From contig CAKPJM010000005.1 of assembly GCA_934162625.1 (NCBI GenBank), forward strand, positions 1 to 40,255: a DNA stretch of 40,255 nt, given 5' to 3'. Below are positions 16,826 through 24,631 of the stretch, one piece after another. How positions within the stretch are numbered: position 1 is the stretch's first letter; each line of letters starts with the position of its first letter. The translations under genes were made by a program, and so were the position numbers. The notes under the pieces are model-generated. The model was not told the origin of the DNA and ran no database searches. It saw only the letters and a list, made by a program, of their open reading frames with translations. The stretch comes from an uncultured Clostridia bacterium (lineage in GTDB: Bacteria; Bacillota; Clostridia; TANB77; CAG-508).

Positions 16826-17968
16826 TCAGTTTAGTATTTCTATATCCTTATCTCCTCTTCCAGATAGGTTTACAATAATGCTGTCATTATTTTTATAGTT
16901 TTTTGCGATTTTTATTGCATATGCTATTGCATGGCTACTTTCTAATGCTGGTATTATTCCTTCTAATCTACAAAGTAGCTTAAATGCTTCTACTGCTTCT
17001 TTATCTGTAATGCTATCATACTTAACTCTCCCTATAGATTTCAAGTATGCGTGTTCTGGTCCAATTCCTGGATAATCCAAACCTGCTGAAATTGAATATG
17101 CCTCTTCTATATTTCCTTTATCATCTTGCATTATATATGTTTTCATACCATGTAAAATTCCAATTTTATTGTTATATATTGCAGATGCATGTTTTTCTGT
17201 CTCAACGCCTTTTCCTGCTCCCTCTATTCCAAATATTTGTACCTCTTCTTTTATAAAGTCTGTAAATAGCCCTATACTATTGCTTCCTCCACCTATACAC
17301 GCAACTATTGCTTTAGGTAATTTACCTTCTTGTTCTAAAATTTGTTTTTTTGCTTCTTCCCCTATTATTTTTTGAAAATATTTTACCATTTCTGGATATG
17401 GGCTTGGGCCCACTGCAGAACCTATTAAGTAAAATACATCTTGATGTTTTAATAAATATTCAAAGGCCACATCTACCGCTTCTTTTAATGTTCCTTCACC
17501 TTTTGTTACTTCATATACTTCTGCTCCTAAAAGCTTCATTTTCTCTACATTTACTTGTTGTCTTTTTATATCTTCTTTTCCCATAAATATTGTACATTTA
17601 ATATTAAACAAACTACATACTGTTGCAGTTGCAACTCCATGTTGACCCGCTCCCGTTTCTGCAATTATATGCGTTTTATTCATACGTTTTGCAAGTAAAA
17701 CTTGCCCCAATGCATTGTTTATTTTATGTGCTCCTGTATGATTTAAATCTTCTCTTTTTAAATATATCTTTGCCCCACCTGCATATTTACTTAAGTTTTC
17801 TGCATAATATAGTGGTGTTGGTCTTCCAACATATTGTTTTAAATAGTATAAATATTCCTTTACGAACTTTTCATCATTTTTTGCTTTTGTAAATTCTTTT
17901 TCAATTTTATTTAATTTCTCTTTCAATTCTTGTGGTACATATTGTCCACCAAATTCTCCATAATTCAT
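16826..17968 (-). CDS. trpB: Tryptophan synthase beta subunit, without trpA
   Basis: About 380 residues from the ATG at 17968 (AAGGA site). A TTG six bases upstream is in frame but too close to that site. It joins indole to serine to make Trp, using PLP bound by the Lys in HTGAHKINNALGQ. GQHGVATATV, GGGSNSIG, SAGLDYPGIGPEH and NLSGRGDKD are all present. It is of the TrpB1 type. There is no trpA or other trp gene nearby, so the protein may work on free indole. It is preceded by a Trp-codon leader and attenuator. Confidence 0.95.
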   Translation of the reverse strand: MNYGEFGGQYVPQELKEKLNKIEKEFTKAKNDEKFVKEYLYYLKQYVGRPTPLYYAENLSKYAGGAKIYLKREDLNHTGAHKINNALGQVLLAKRMNKTHIIAETGAGQHGVATATVCSLFNIKCTIFMGKEDIKRQQVNVEKMKLLGAEVYEVTKGEGTLKEAVDVAFEYLLKHQDVFYLIGSAVGPSPYPEMVKYFQKIIGEEAKKQILEQEGKLPKAIVACIGGGSNSIGLFTDFIKEEVQIFGIEGAGKGVETEKHASAIYNNKIGILHGMKTYIMQDDKGNIEEAYSISAGLDYPGIGPEHAYLKSIGRVKYDSITDKEAVEAFKLLCRLEGIIPALESSHAIAYAIKIAKNYKNNDSIIVNLSGRGDKDIEILN

Positions 17969-18032
17969 AATCAATTCCTTCTTTCTTTAAAATAATTTTA
18001 TATAAAATTTGCCAATGCCAGTCAGCTTCCAT
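17910..18032 (-). CDS. Possible Trp-rich uORF overlapping the trpB start
   Basis: The ATG at 18032 has a strong GGGAGGTGGTGCAT site. The frame begins MEADWHWQILY and runs into trpB in another frame, where it reads ELWRIWW, ending at TAA near 17910 after about 40 codons. It holds five Trp codons. It lies beyond the attenuator terminator, so ribosomes on it would sweep through or stall over the trpB start. It may be a second tryptophan sensor or a coincidence. Confidence 0.35.
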
Positions 18033-18047
18033 ATGCACCACCTCCCA

Positions 18048-18156
18048 TAAACAACAAAAAGCACATGTACAAGTTTTTAATCACTCATACATGTGCCTGT
18101 ATTTTACTAATATTCTAAAGCACGACAAATTTGTATGGGTGATTTTTATCCCATAC
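18048..18156 (-). promoter_or_regulatory. trp attenuator
   Basis: The terminator is GCACATGTA (18061-18069) pairing with TACATGTGC (18088-18096), followed on the minus strand by TTTTTGTTGTTT. Upstream, GTATGGG and CCCATAC (18133-18156) form a hairpin inside the leader coding region that includes the third Trp codon. A ribosome paused at the Trp-Trp pair would block that hairpin. The architecture is that of peptide-dependent transcription attenuation. Confidence 0.8.
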
Positions 18157-18198
18157 ATTCCACCAGTTATTTAATTTTGCGTTTGTTAAATTACTCAT
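18115..18198 (-). CDS. trpL: trp leader peptide
   Basis: 27 codons with GGAG ribosome site nine bases before the ATG at 18198; stop TAG at 18115-18117. The sequence includes NNWWNVWDKNHPYK, so Trp lies at residues 12, 13 and 16. It is followed by a strong terminator and then trpB. Its role is to sense charged tRNA-Trp through ribosome pausing. Too short for routine gene calling. Confidence 0.85.
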   Translation of the reverse strand: MSNLTNAKLNNWWNVWDKNHPYKFVVL

Positions 18199-18222
18199 GG
18201 CTTTGTCTCCTTTATAATATAT

Positions 18223-18251
18223 ATTATATGAAAATCTTTTTATATTGTCAA
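18223..18251 (-). promoter_or_regulatory. Promoter of trpL-trpB
   Basis: On the minus strand, TTGACA (18251-18246) and TATAAT (18228-18223) are separated by 17 bases, both matching consensus. The promoter lies between the cysteine-synthase-like gene and the leader peptide, so trpB is transcribed separately from the upstream gene. Confidence 0.85.
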
Positions 18252-18255
18252 TTAT

Positions 18256-19209
18256 TTATACAAATTCATAATCTAATAATTCAATTTTGTTAGATATAAA
18301 TTCTTCATTTTTATCTATTGGCTTGCTCAATTCTGTTGATAAGTATTTTTTATTATCATCTGGAAATACTGTAACTATATTTCCTTCATTTTCTTCTTTT
18401 GCAAGTACACTTGCAATCATATTAGCTCCAGACGATATTCCGACTCCAATTCCTAATTCTGTTGCTATTTTTCTTGACATATTTATAGCATCTTCATCAT
18501 TTATTAAAATAACTTTATCAATTTTTTCTTTATCTACTATTTTAGGAATAAAATCATCTCCTATTCCTTCTATTTTATGGTTACCTATAATTTCGTTTTT
18601 TGATAGTAAAGGCATTTTATCTGGTTCTAGTGCATAAATTTTTACTTCTTTATTTTCTTCTTTTAATCTTTTTGCAACTCCCATTAAAGTTCCTCCAGTA
18701 CCTATCCCTGAAACAAATCCCCCTATATTACTTTTTAATTTTTCTACTATTTCCTTTCCTGTAGTTTCATAATGTGCTAACACATTATCTTCGTTTTCAA
18801 ATTGATTACTTAAAAAAGCATTATTTTCATTTGCATATTTAATAGCTTTTGATATTGCTTTTTTAAAACCACCTTCTTCTTTAGATATTAATGTTATCTT
18901 TGCATTATACATCTTCATTAGATCTACTCTTTCTTTACTTACCCAATCTGGCATAAATATATGAACAGGATTTCCAAAGAAGGCTCCCATAGCTGCTAAT
19001 GCAATGCCAGTATTTCCACTTGTTGCTTCTACTATTTCTTTTCCTTTTTCTAATTTTTTGTTTTCATATGCCGATTTTATAATATAATAAGCCACTCTAT
19101 CCTTTATACTTCCTGTCAAATTATATGATTCTAATTTGGAATAAACGTATTTTTCCTTGTTATTATATTTATACTTAATCTTTATTAATGGTGTGTTTCC
19201 TACTTTCAT
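18256..19209 (-). CDS. Cysteine synthase / PLP-dependent beta-lyase family enzyme
   Basis: About 317 residues from the ATG at 19209 (GGAGG site). The frame is open to a TTG at 19242. It is a fold-type II PLP enzyme of the CysK/CBS group: NTPLIKI at the start, PLP-binding Lys in NLTGSIKDR, the substrate loop EATSGNTGIALA, and the phosphate loop GIGTGGTLMG. Family members make Cys from O-acetylserine, but specificities vary and this sequence diverges at the C-terminus. No cysE is nearby. Confidence 0.85.
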   Translation of the reverse strand: MKVGNTPLIKIKYKYNNKEKYVYSKLESYNLTGSIKDRVAYYIIKSAYENKKLEKGKEIVEATSGNTGIALAAMGAFFGNPVHIFMPDWVSKERVDLMKMYNAKITLISKEEGGFKKAISKAIKYANENNAFLSNQFENEDNVLAHYETTGKEIVEKLKSNIGGFVSGIGTGGTLMGVAKRLKEENKEVKIYALEPDKMPLLSKNEIIGNHKIEGIGDDFIPKIVDKEKIDKVILINDEDAINMSRKIATELGIGVGISSGANMIASVLAKEENEGNIVTVFPDDNKKYLSTELSKPIDKNEEFISNKIELLDYEFV

Positions 19210-19242
19210 ACTCAAATATCCTCCTTGTTTTAATTTATTCAA

Positions 19243-19689
19243 TTTTTTATTTTATGCTACCCCAAAAAAGCAACTTTTCTCTTGTTTTTCTAGTTTTCTG
19301 TTCAACAAGAAAAGTGGCTTTGCCACACTTTTCTTCTCGCCGATTTGAGTTTCCGAATGAAATGAGGAAATCTCAAAGGCAATAGCGATTATAGCATTTT
19401 GTTGAATAGGAAAATCTTCGATTTTTCCTATTCAACAAAAAAAGTTATGCATATACCTGCATAACTCTATATATAAAAACAGACCCCTTTTGTTAAAATT
19501 AAAACAAAAGGGGTCTGTCCCCATTCGTTCTGGTTTTTGTATATAACAAAATATCATTTTTTCGGGCAGACACATGGCCTGCCACAACATTTTTAGTTAA
19601 TCCCTACTGTAGAGTTTGCAATAAATTCTTTTTTGGGCGTATTCAATACGCCCCTACAAATCCCACTTCCCACATCACACCTCTCACAT
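19243..19689. repeat. Intergenic repeat cluster, head-plus-hairpin copy 2
   Basis: No gene is seen. From left to right: a hairpin with AAGAAAAGTGGC/GCCACACTTTTCTT (about 19309-19335); the conserved head CTCGCCGATTTGAG...GAGGAAATCTCAAAGGCAAT (19338-19400); a hairpin with GTTGAATAGGAAAA/TTTTCCTATTCAAC; AGTTATGCA/TGCATAACT (19443-19466); ACAGACCCCTTTTGTT/AACAAAAGGGGTCTGT (19480-19518); GGGCAGAC...GGCCTGCC (19564 on); GGGCGTATTCAATACGCCCC (19635 on); and a TCCCACTTCCCACATCACAC low-complexity end. Confidence 0.6.
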
Positions 19690-20346
19690 TCATTTTATAA
19701 ATTCCAGTTTCACTTCTATAATCCTGTCTGAAATTTGTTCTGCAAAGCTTATATCGTGAGTTACTATTATTATTGATTTGCCAATATTTGCAAGGTCTTT
19801 TATTATTTTTGAAACTTGTATTACAAGCTTCGGATCTAATGCACTGGTTGGTTCATCAAAACATATTATTTTAGGATTTGTAGCAATCGCTCTTGCTATT
19901 GCTACTCTTTGCTTTTCTCCTCCTGATAACTCGTATGGATATGAATATCGCTTTTCTAATAAATTCATTTTTTTAAGCAATTCTTCTGCTTGTTTTGTTG
20001 CTTCTTCTTTTTTTATTTTTAGCACTGTTGTTAGTGGTAATGTTATATTTTTAATTACAGAATATTGAGGAAATAAATCGTAGTCTTGAAACACTAAGCC
20101 CACTTCTAAATTTGCTTCTTTTGATATTTTGTCTTTTTTTCTTTTTAAGCTTTTATTATTAATTAAGATTTCTCCACTATCTATTTTCTCCAATCCATTA
20201 ATGCATCTTAGTAAAGTTGACTTTCCTACTCCTGATGGTCCTATTATTGAAACTATTTCTCCTTCTTCCATGTTTAACGAAAAATTGCTTAATACCTTTC
20301 TTTCGTTAAAGCTCTTGTTTATATTTTTTATTTCTAATACTTTCAT
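19690..20346 (-). CDS. Polar amino-acid ABC transporter, ATP-binding protein
   Basis: 218 residues, slightly short for the GlnQ/HisP group. Walker A is GPSGVGKST (about 34-42), the Q loop is VFQDYDLFPQ, the signature is LSGGEKQRVAIARA, Walker B is IICFDEPTSALDP, and the switch His is in VTHDIS. It powers uptake through the permease encoded just upstream (5-base gap). The complex sits on the inner face of the membrane. Confidence 0.93.
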   Translation of the reverse strand: MKVLEIKNINKSFNERKVLSNFSLNMEEGEIVSIIGPSGVGKSTLLRCINGLEKIDSGEILINNKSLKRKKDKISKEANLEVGLVFQDYDLFPQYSVIKNITLPLTTVLKIKKEEATKQAEELLKKMNLLEKRYSYPYELSGGEKQRVAIARAIATNPKIICFDEPTSALDPKLVIQVSKIIKDLANIGKSIIIVTHDISFAEQISDRIIEVKLEFIK

Positions 20347-20351
20347 AATGT

Positions 20352-21002
20352 TTACCTATAATACTCTAATTTCCTTTCTGTGTAATTAAACATATAGGTT
20401 AAAATTACACTAATTAATAAATAGATTAATCCTGCAACAAGCAATGGAATTATAGAAAATTTATAATTAGCTTGTTTTTGAGCAAAAGCAAACAATTCTG
20501 TCACTCCAATTACTTGTGCTAGTGAAGTATCTCTTACCAAAGTTATTACTTCGTTTGAAATTGATGGTAATATTCTTTTTATTGCTTGAGGAAGTATCAC
20601 TATAAAAAATGTTTTTATTTTAGTAAAACCTAATGTGAAAGCTACCTCCCATTGGCCTTTTTGAATGCTTTCTATTCCACCTCTAAATATTTCTCCAAAA
20701 TATGCTGCATAGTTTAATGTAAATGCAATAATTACTGCTATAAATCTGTTGTATGAAAATTTAAACAAATAATATGGTGCAAAGTATATACAAATTATTT
20801 GTAATAATAATGGGGTTCCTCTCATAAGCAATATATACAGCTTTATTATTTTTGAAATTATCTTGTTCTTAGAAATACTTAAAACAGAAACTAATATTCC
20901 TAAAGGTATTGCAAATACTAGTGTTATAGCAAATATCTTTAAAGATACTTTCGTTCCATCCCATAATATTTTCATTAATTTGATAAAGTAATTTAAATCC
21001 AT
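20352..21002 (-). CDS. Polar amino-acid ABC transporter, permease
   Basis: 216 residues with about five membrane helices. The family's cytoplasmic EAA loop appears as GQWEVAFTLGFTKIKTF-type sequence followed by ILPQAIKRILPSISNE. It belongs to the HisM/GlnP family. Only one permease gene is present, so the channel is probably a homodimer. It starts two bases after the binding-protein gene ends. Confidence 0.93.
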   Translation of the reverse strand: MDLNYFIKLMKILWDGTKVSLKIFAITLVFAIPLGILVSVLSISKNKIISKIIKLYILLMRGTPLLLQIICIYFAPYYLFKFSYNRFIAVIIAFTLNYAAYFGEIFRGGIESIQKGQWEVAFTLGFTKIKTFFIVILPQAIKRILPSISNEVITLVRDTSLAQVIGVTELFAFAQKQANYKFSIIPLLVAGLIYLLISVILTYMFNYTERKLEYYR

Positions 21003-21004
21003 AT

Positions 21005-21823
21005 TTACTCCCCTTTAATTGTTGTAACATCTTTTCCAAACCACTTTTTAGATATATTTTCTAATGTTCCATCTTTTTTTATTTCTTTTAGAATCTCGTT
21101 TACTTTGTTGCATAATTCATTGTCTTGTTTTCTAAATCCTATTGCATATTGTTCTTCTTCTAAAGCTTGTTCAATTGGGCTATAATTTTTATTATTTGTT
21201 ACTATATAATAATTAGCTAGCACTTCATCTACAAATACTGCATCTATTTGATTTGTTTCCAAATCCATAAAGGCTGTAATATTATCTGAATATGCAACTG
21301 TTTGGTTTAATGTTTTGTAAATTTCTGATTTTTCCAATATTTGCTCTGCACTTGAACCAGATTGAACTCCTACTTTTTTGTTTTTTAAATCTTCTAAGGT
21401 CTTTAGATTGCTGTCTTGTTTTGTAATGAATATCATTCTATTTTTCATGTACAAATCAGATAATAACATTGCTTGTTTTCTTTCTTCTGTTATAGACATC
21501 CCATTCCAAATGCAGTCTATGTTACCAGAATTTAGTTCCTGTTCTTTCGCGTTCCAAGATATTGGTTGTATTACTAATTCTACATTTAATCTTTTGCAAA
21601 CTTCTTTTGCTACATCAATATCAAAACCAACAATTTTATTATTTTCGTTTCTGAATCCCATTGGTGGAAAACTATCATCAAGTCCTAGTATAAATGTTCC
21701 TTTACTTGTTATTTTTTCTAATGAATTTTGTTTTACATTTGTCCTTTTCATTCTAATTGCTGTAAGCACTCCAAGCATTACAATTATTGCAATTACTGTG
21801 ATAAAAATAATTTTCTTTTTCAT
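21005..21823 (-). CDS. Amino-acid ABC transporter, substrate-binding protein
   Basis: 272 residues of the SBP_bac_3 family. Typical blocks are LGLDDSFPPMGF, IVGFDIDVAKEV, IDCIWNGMSITEERK and KKWFGKD at the end. Residues 4-23 form a hydrophobic signal or anchor helix. No lipobox cysteine follows it (LGVLTAIRMKR), so the protein may be anchored by the helix rather than by lipid. It is the first gene of the three-gene transporter operon and is preceded by a leader peptide with two His codons, which hints at histidine as substrate. Confidence 0.92.
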   Translation of the reverse strand: MKKKIIFITVIAIIVMLGVLTAIRMKRTNVKQNSLEKITSKGTFILGLDDSFPPMGFRNENNKIVGFDIDVAKEVCKRLNVELVIQPISWNAKEQELNSGNIDCIWNGMSITEERKQAMLLSDLYMKNRMIFITKQDSNLKTLEDLKNKKVGVQSGSSAEQILEKSEIYKTLNQTVAYSDNITAFMDLETNQIDAVFVDEVLANYYIVTNNKNYSPIEQALEEEQYAIGFRKQDNELCNKVNEILKEIKKDGTLENISKKWFGKDVTTIKGE

Positions 21824-21883
21824 ATTTTTTCCTCCTTATATTTTAAGAGAGTTTTGTTTTAAGCTGGCCAGCTTATTTTAGCA

Positions 21884-21966
21884 ACAAAAAAACCTTATGG
21901 CACTTCTACCATAAGGTTTAAATCTTAGGCACAAGCACCAAAAGCCTGTGCCATATATATGACACA
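21884..21966 (-). promoter_or_regulatory. Attenuator before the amino-acid transporter
   Basis: The terminator AACCTTATGG (21891-21900) with CCATAAGGTT (21909-21918) is followed on the minus strand by a T run. Upstream, GGCACAAGC/GCCTGTGCC (21928-21936 with 21944-21952) and GTGTCA...TGGCAC (21949-21966) form alternative stems. TATGGCAC from the upstream stem is exactly complementary to GTGCCATA in the terminator. The pairings are mutually exclusive, as expected of a 1:2, 2:3, 3:4 attenuator. Confidence 0.75.
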
Positions 21967-21968
21967 AG

Positions 21969-22013
21969 CTAATTTTTATGATGCTCGTTTCTAAATATTA
22001 TTTTTGTTTCCAT
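21969..22013 (-). CDS. Leader peptide with His-His before the ABC operon
   Basis: 14 residues, METKIIFRNEHHKN, with stop TAG at 21969-21971 and a GAGAGG site upstream of the ATG at 22013. It ends at the first strand of the attenuator. The paired His codons suggest that charged tRNA-His is sensed. Two codons is few for a histidine leader, and Arg, Asn and Lys are also present, so the sensed amino acid is inferred. Confidence 0.65.
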   Translation of the reverse strand: METKIIFRNEHHKN

Positions 22014-22037
22014 AATATACCTCTCTAATTAAAATAT

Positions 22038-22067
22038 ATGATAGCATATATTTTTTTGTTCTGTCAA
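22038..22067 (-). promoter_or_regulatory. Promoter of the transporter operon
   Basis: On the minus strand, TTGACA (22067-22062) and TATCAT (22043-22038) are spaced 18 bases apart, just beyond the end of the upstream acetyltransferase gene. The transcript would begin about 15 bases before the leader-peptide ribosome site. Confidence 0.75.
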
Positions 22068-22074
22068 TATCTTT

Positions 22075-23109
22075 TTACAATTTAATCCAATATACCTGTG
22101 CTATTTTTCCGTTTTCTGCTTTTACTTCTTTTTCTAATGTTCCTCCTGCATTTAAAATTGTTCTTCTTGATGCTTCGTTTTCTTTATAACAACCAAGCAT
22201 TACTTTTTCTAAATCAAGTTTCTCTTTGCAATATTTTAAAGCTTGGTTAAACATTTGCGTTGCATATCCTTTTCTTCTTTCTGTTGGTCTTATTCCATAT
22301 CCAATATTTCCTCCATAATTTCTTAAAAATTCATTTGCTAATTCATGTCTAATATTTATCATTCCAACAATTTTATTATCTCTTTCTCTCACTCCAAAAA
22401 ATTGGGTTGTAGCAGCGTGGTTATCTTGTACTGTTTCCTTTTTTGAATTGCTTTTTAATAATTCTAACCACTCATCATAGTTATCCATTTTATCCCATTT
22501 TGAACACGCATGTAATGTTTTTTCTCCATTATCAAAATGTTCTTTTTTATATTCTATTGCTTGATTTTCGTATTCTTTCGTTGGTATTATTAATTTTATT
22601 TCATCTTTCAAATTATATTCCAAACCTACTTCCTCTAGCTCTATATTATGCACTTTTGCTTCTCTTTCCGAAACAATTTTTCCACCCATCTTTTTATAAA
22701 ATTCTATGGATGGCTCATTTCCTTTTAAACACCAAATAATTAATTCTTTCATATCATGTTCTATAAAGTAGTTCTTTGCATAATCAAATAATTTACTTCC
22801 TATTCCATTTCTTTTAAGTTCTGGTTCTACATACAAAACATGTATTTCTGCATTGTGGCTTATATCATTTTTATCAGCTACTTTTCCAAATCTAATAACT
22901 CCTAGAATTTTATTTTCTTTCTCATATACATATATGTTATCGCTTTCGTTTTGGGAAAAAATTTTTTTCTTCCATCCTTCACTCATCTCATCTTCTCTCA
23001 TACTGTCTAAAAATTCTTGGTTTATAAGTCCTTTATATGCTGTCTGCCAGCCTCTTATAATAAGTTTTGCTATATTATTTGAATCTTCTATTTTTGCTTT
23101 TCTAATCAT
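22075..23109 (-). CDS. Double-domain GNAT acetyltransferase
   Basis: About 344 residues from the ATG at 23109 (GGGTGAG site). The frame is open to a GTG at 23118. Two GNAT domains are fused. The first (about 1-165) has MIRKAKIEDSNNIAKL and the acetyl-CoA loop VEPELKRNGIGSKL. The second (about 170-344) resembles predicted acetyltransferases of the COG3981 type: GYGIRPTERRKGYAT and CYKENEASRRTILNAGG. Targets are unknown. It is preceded by a hairpin of the GGTCGCC...GGCGACCCCTAC family. Confidence 0.87.
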   Translation of the reverse strand: MIRKAKIEDSNNIAKLIIRGWQTAYKGLINQEFLDSMREDEMSEGWKKKIFSQNESDNIYVYEKENKILGVIRFGKVADKNDISHNAEIHVLYVEPELKRNGIGSKLFDYAKNYFIEHDMKELIIWCLKGNEPSIEFYKKMGGKIVSEREAKVHNIELEEVGLEYNLKDEIKLIIPTKEYENQAIEYKKEHFDNGEKTLHACSKWDKMDNYDEWLELLKSNSKKETVQDNHAATTQFFGVRERDNKIVGMINIRHELANEFLRNYGGNIGYGIRPTERRKGYATQMFNQALKYCKEKLDLEKVMLGCYKENEASRRTILNAGGTLEKEVKAENGKIAQVYWIKL

Positions 23110-23178
23110 AATTCTCACCCTATTATTTTATAGGCAGGCATAAAGCTACCTATATATTTACTGAAATTTCTACTATAG

Positions 23179-23204
23179 TGGGTCGCCGAGGACGGCGACC
23201 CCTA
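23179..23204. repeat. Hairpin with CCCCTAC tail
   Basis: GGGTCGCCGAGGACGGCGAC followed by CCCTAC. It is of the same design as hairpins at 243, 366, 19564, 19635 and 39541: different stems, a similar 3' tail. It lies between two acetyltransferase genes. Confidence 0.5.
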
Positions 23205-23215
23205 CTTTATATTTT

Positions 23216-23743
23216 CTACAAATCTAAATAGTATACTTTACAATCAAATTTTTGACTTTTGTCAAACTTTTCAAATTCTTCATCTTTAACATATTTAAAT
23301 CCAGCTTTTTTCATTACTGCACCTGATGCAGGGTTAAGTACTGCATGTGCACATCTAAATTTATGTATTTTTTCTTCAGTTGCTAAATATTTAAGTACTT
23401 CTTTTACAGCTTCTGTTGTATAACCATTATTCCAATGTTTCTTTGCAATATTATAACCTATTTCATACCTGTCATCTTCACTTGGAAATGCCCCCATAGC
23501 TCCTATTAATTCATTACTGTCTTTTATAACTATTCCCCAATTATAGCACCCTTCTGTTTTACGCCCTTTTTCTTCCGAACGTATATACTCCTTTGTTTCT
23601 TCAACATTTTTGTGAGTAGACCACCTTACATATTTTGATACTTCATCATCACTGGTCCAATTTTTAAATGCTTCTTCTGCATCATTTACCGTTAATGGTC
23701 TTAATATTAACCTTTCTGTTTCTAATGTTTTTTCTTCTTTCAT
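23216..23743 (-). CDS. RimJ/RimL-type GNAT acetyltransferase
   Basis: About 175 residues from the ATG at 23743, which has a TAGGAG site. An in-frame TTG at 23761 precedes that site and is not the start. It opens with LETERLILRPLTVNDAEEAF, typical of the RimJ/RimL group, then GAMGAF, IGYNI and HWNNGYTTEAV, and ends with PASGAVMKKAGFKYV. It transfers acetyl from acetyl-CoA to an amine, a protein N-terminus or a small molecule. It is preceded by a structured leader with a terminator, which suggests inducible expression. Confidence 0.88.
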   Translation of the reverse strand: MKEEKTLETERLILRPLTVNDAEEAFKNWTSDDEVSKYVRWSTHKNVEETKEYIRSEEKGRKTEGCYNWGIVIKDSNELIGAMGAFPSEDDRYEIGYNIAKKHWNNGYTTEAVKEVLKYLATEEKIHKFRCAHAVLNPASGAVMKKAGFKYVKDEEFEKFDKSQKFDCKVYYLDL

Positions 23744-23764
23744 ACTATCACTCCTATACAAAAA

Positions 23765-23880
23765 AGCCTTATAAAGAAATCTTTAAGACTCCTCCATAAG
23801 ACTTTAATCTTATTTCTGTGTAAGTAACTTTTGTTACTCTATACCGCTCGCTTTTGCTAGGTATACTCCTAAAACTTATT
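23765..23880 (-). promoter_or_regulatory. Unassigned structured leader with terminator/anti-terminator
   Basis: The terminator pairs AAGTCTTAT (23805-23797) with ATAAGGCTT (23773-23765), followed by a T run. A competing hairpin ATAAGA/TCTTAT (23814-23809 with 23802-23797) uses the same strand. Upstream, TATACC/GGTATA (23841-23846 with 23861-23866) encloses TAGCAAAAGCGAGC, and AGTAAC/GTTACT (23824-23839) forms a further stem. This is the layout of a riboswitch or attenuator. It matches no class I can recall. A tiny ORF, ATG GAG GAG TCT TAA, overlaps the terminator. Confidence 0.6.
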
Positions 23881-23883
23881 AGT

Positions 23884-23913
23884 AGTTTACCATATTTTTA
23901 CACTAATTGTCAA
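23884..23913 (-). promoter_or_regulatory. Promoter of the RimJ/RimL-type gene
   Basis: On the minus strand, TTGACA (23913-23908) and TAAACT (23889-23884) are 18 bases apart. The 40-base surroundings are nearly the same as the promoter at 24485-24514, with GACAATTAGTGTAAAAATAT shared. Confidence 0.65.
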
Positions 23914-23952
23914 GGCTAAAAAGCTGTTAAATTGCCTATTCTTATATTTACA

Positions 23953-24435
23953 TTATATTACATATTTTTTTCCTATTAGTCTTTTCAGGTTTTCTATTGT
24001 ATCATTATGTATTTTTTGTCCCGCACCACTCATACAATACTCTTTAAGTACATATACTTCATAATTATTCTCAAACAAATCTAATGCGGTTTTTAAAACG
24101 CAAGCGTCTGTATCAAATCCACACAAATATATCTGTTCAACATCATTTTCTTTTATGTATTTCACTAATTCATTATTTACCGCAGAGTAAATAGTTTTTT
24201 CAAAAACTTCATTGTTTTTTGTGTCAATCATTATGGCTTGATTATCTTCTGTTATACAACCTTTATATTTCAATTTTTTATACCATATACTATCTTTACT
24301 ATTTATAAACTTTGTAAAAGCAACTTTTTCATATTTATTTGAATTAACAAGTTCTTGTATTTTTTTTACATATGGCTCTGTGATTTCGTTTATAAAACTT
24401 TTTTGGACATCAATTACTAATAGCAATTTTTTCAT
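23953..24435 (-). CDS. Isochorismatase-like cysteine hydrolase
   Basis: 160 residues, normal to short for the family. LLVIDVQKSF at the start carries the catalytic Asp9. A Lys follows in the KKLKYKG region, and the nucleophile Cys is in GFDTDACVLKTALDLF. These form the Asp-Lys-Cys triad of nicotinamidase/isochorismatase-like hydrolases. The substrate is unknown and may be an amide. The ribosome site is AAGGAG. Its promoter is a near copy of the one used by the neighbouring acetyltransferase. Confidence 0.88.
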   Translation of the reverse strand: MKKLLLVIDVQKSFINEITEPYVKKIQELVNSNKYEKVAFTKFINSKDSIWYKKLKYKGCITEDNQAIMIDTKNNEVFEKTIYSAVNNELVKYIKENDVEQIYLCGFDTDACVLKTALDLFENNYEVYVLKEYCMSGAGQKIHNDTIENLKRLIGKKYVI

Positions 24436-24484
24436 ACTCTGTGTTTCTCCTTCTTTATTGGATATAGCTTTAAGATTTGCTAGT

Positions 24485-24514
24485 AGTTTATTATATTTTT
24501 ACACTAATTGTCAA
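24485..24514 (-). promoter_or_regulatory. Promoter of the isochorismatase-like gene
   Basis: TTGACA (24514-24509) and TAAACT (24490-24485) on the minus strand with an 18-base spacer, duplicated at 23884-23913. Transcription would begin near 24478, about 40 bases before the start codon. Confidence 0.65.
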
Positions 24515-24583
24515 GGCTAAAATATTGCCAAAATTTTCTAGTCTTTACTAGCACAGCTTATATGTTTTTTCTCTAAATGTAAC

Positions 24584-24618
24584 GAAAACCAGCAGGATTA
24601 AATATCCTACTGGTTTTC
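24584..24618 (-). terminator. Terminator of the foreign-looking gene
   Basis: GAAAACCAGCAGGAT (24584-24598) and ATCCTACTGGTTTTC (24604-24618) form a 15-bp stem with one G-U pair and a five-base loop, 14 bases past the stop codon. Confidence 0.75.
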
Positions 24619-24631
24619 ACTAACAGAAGAG

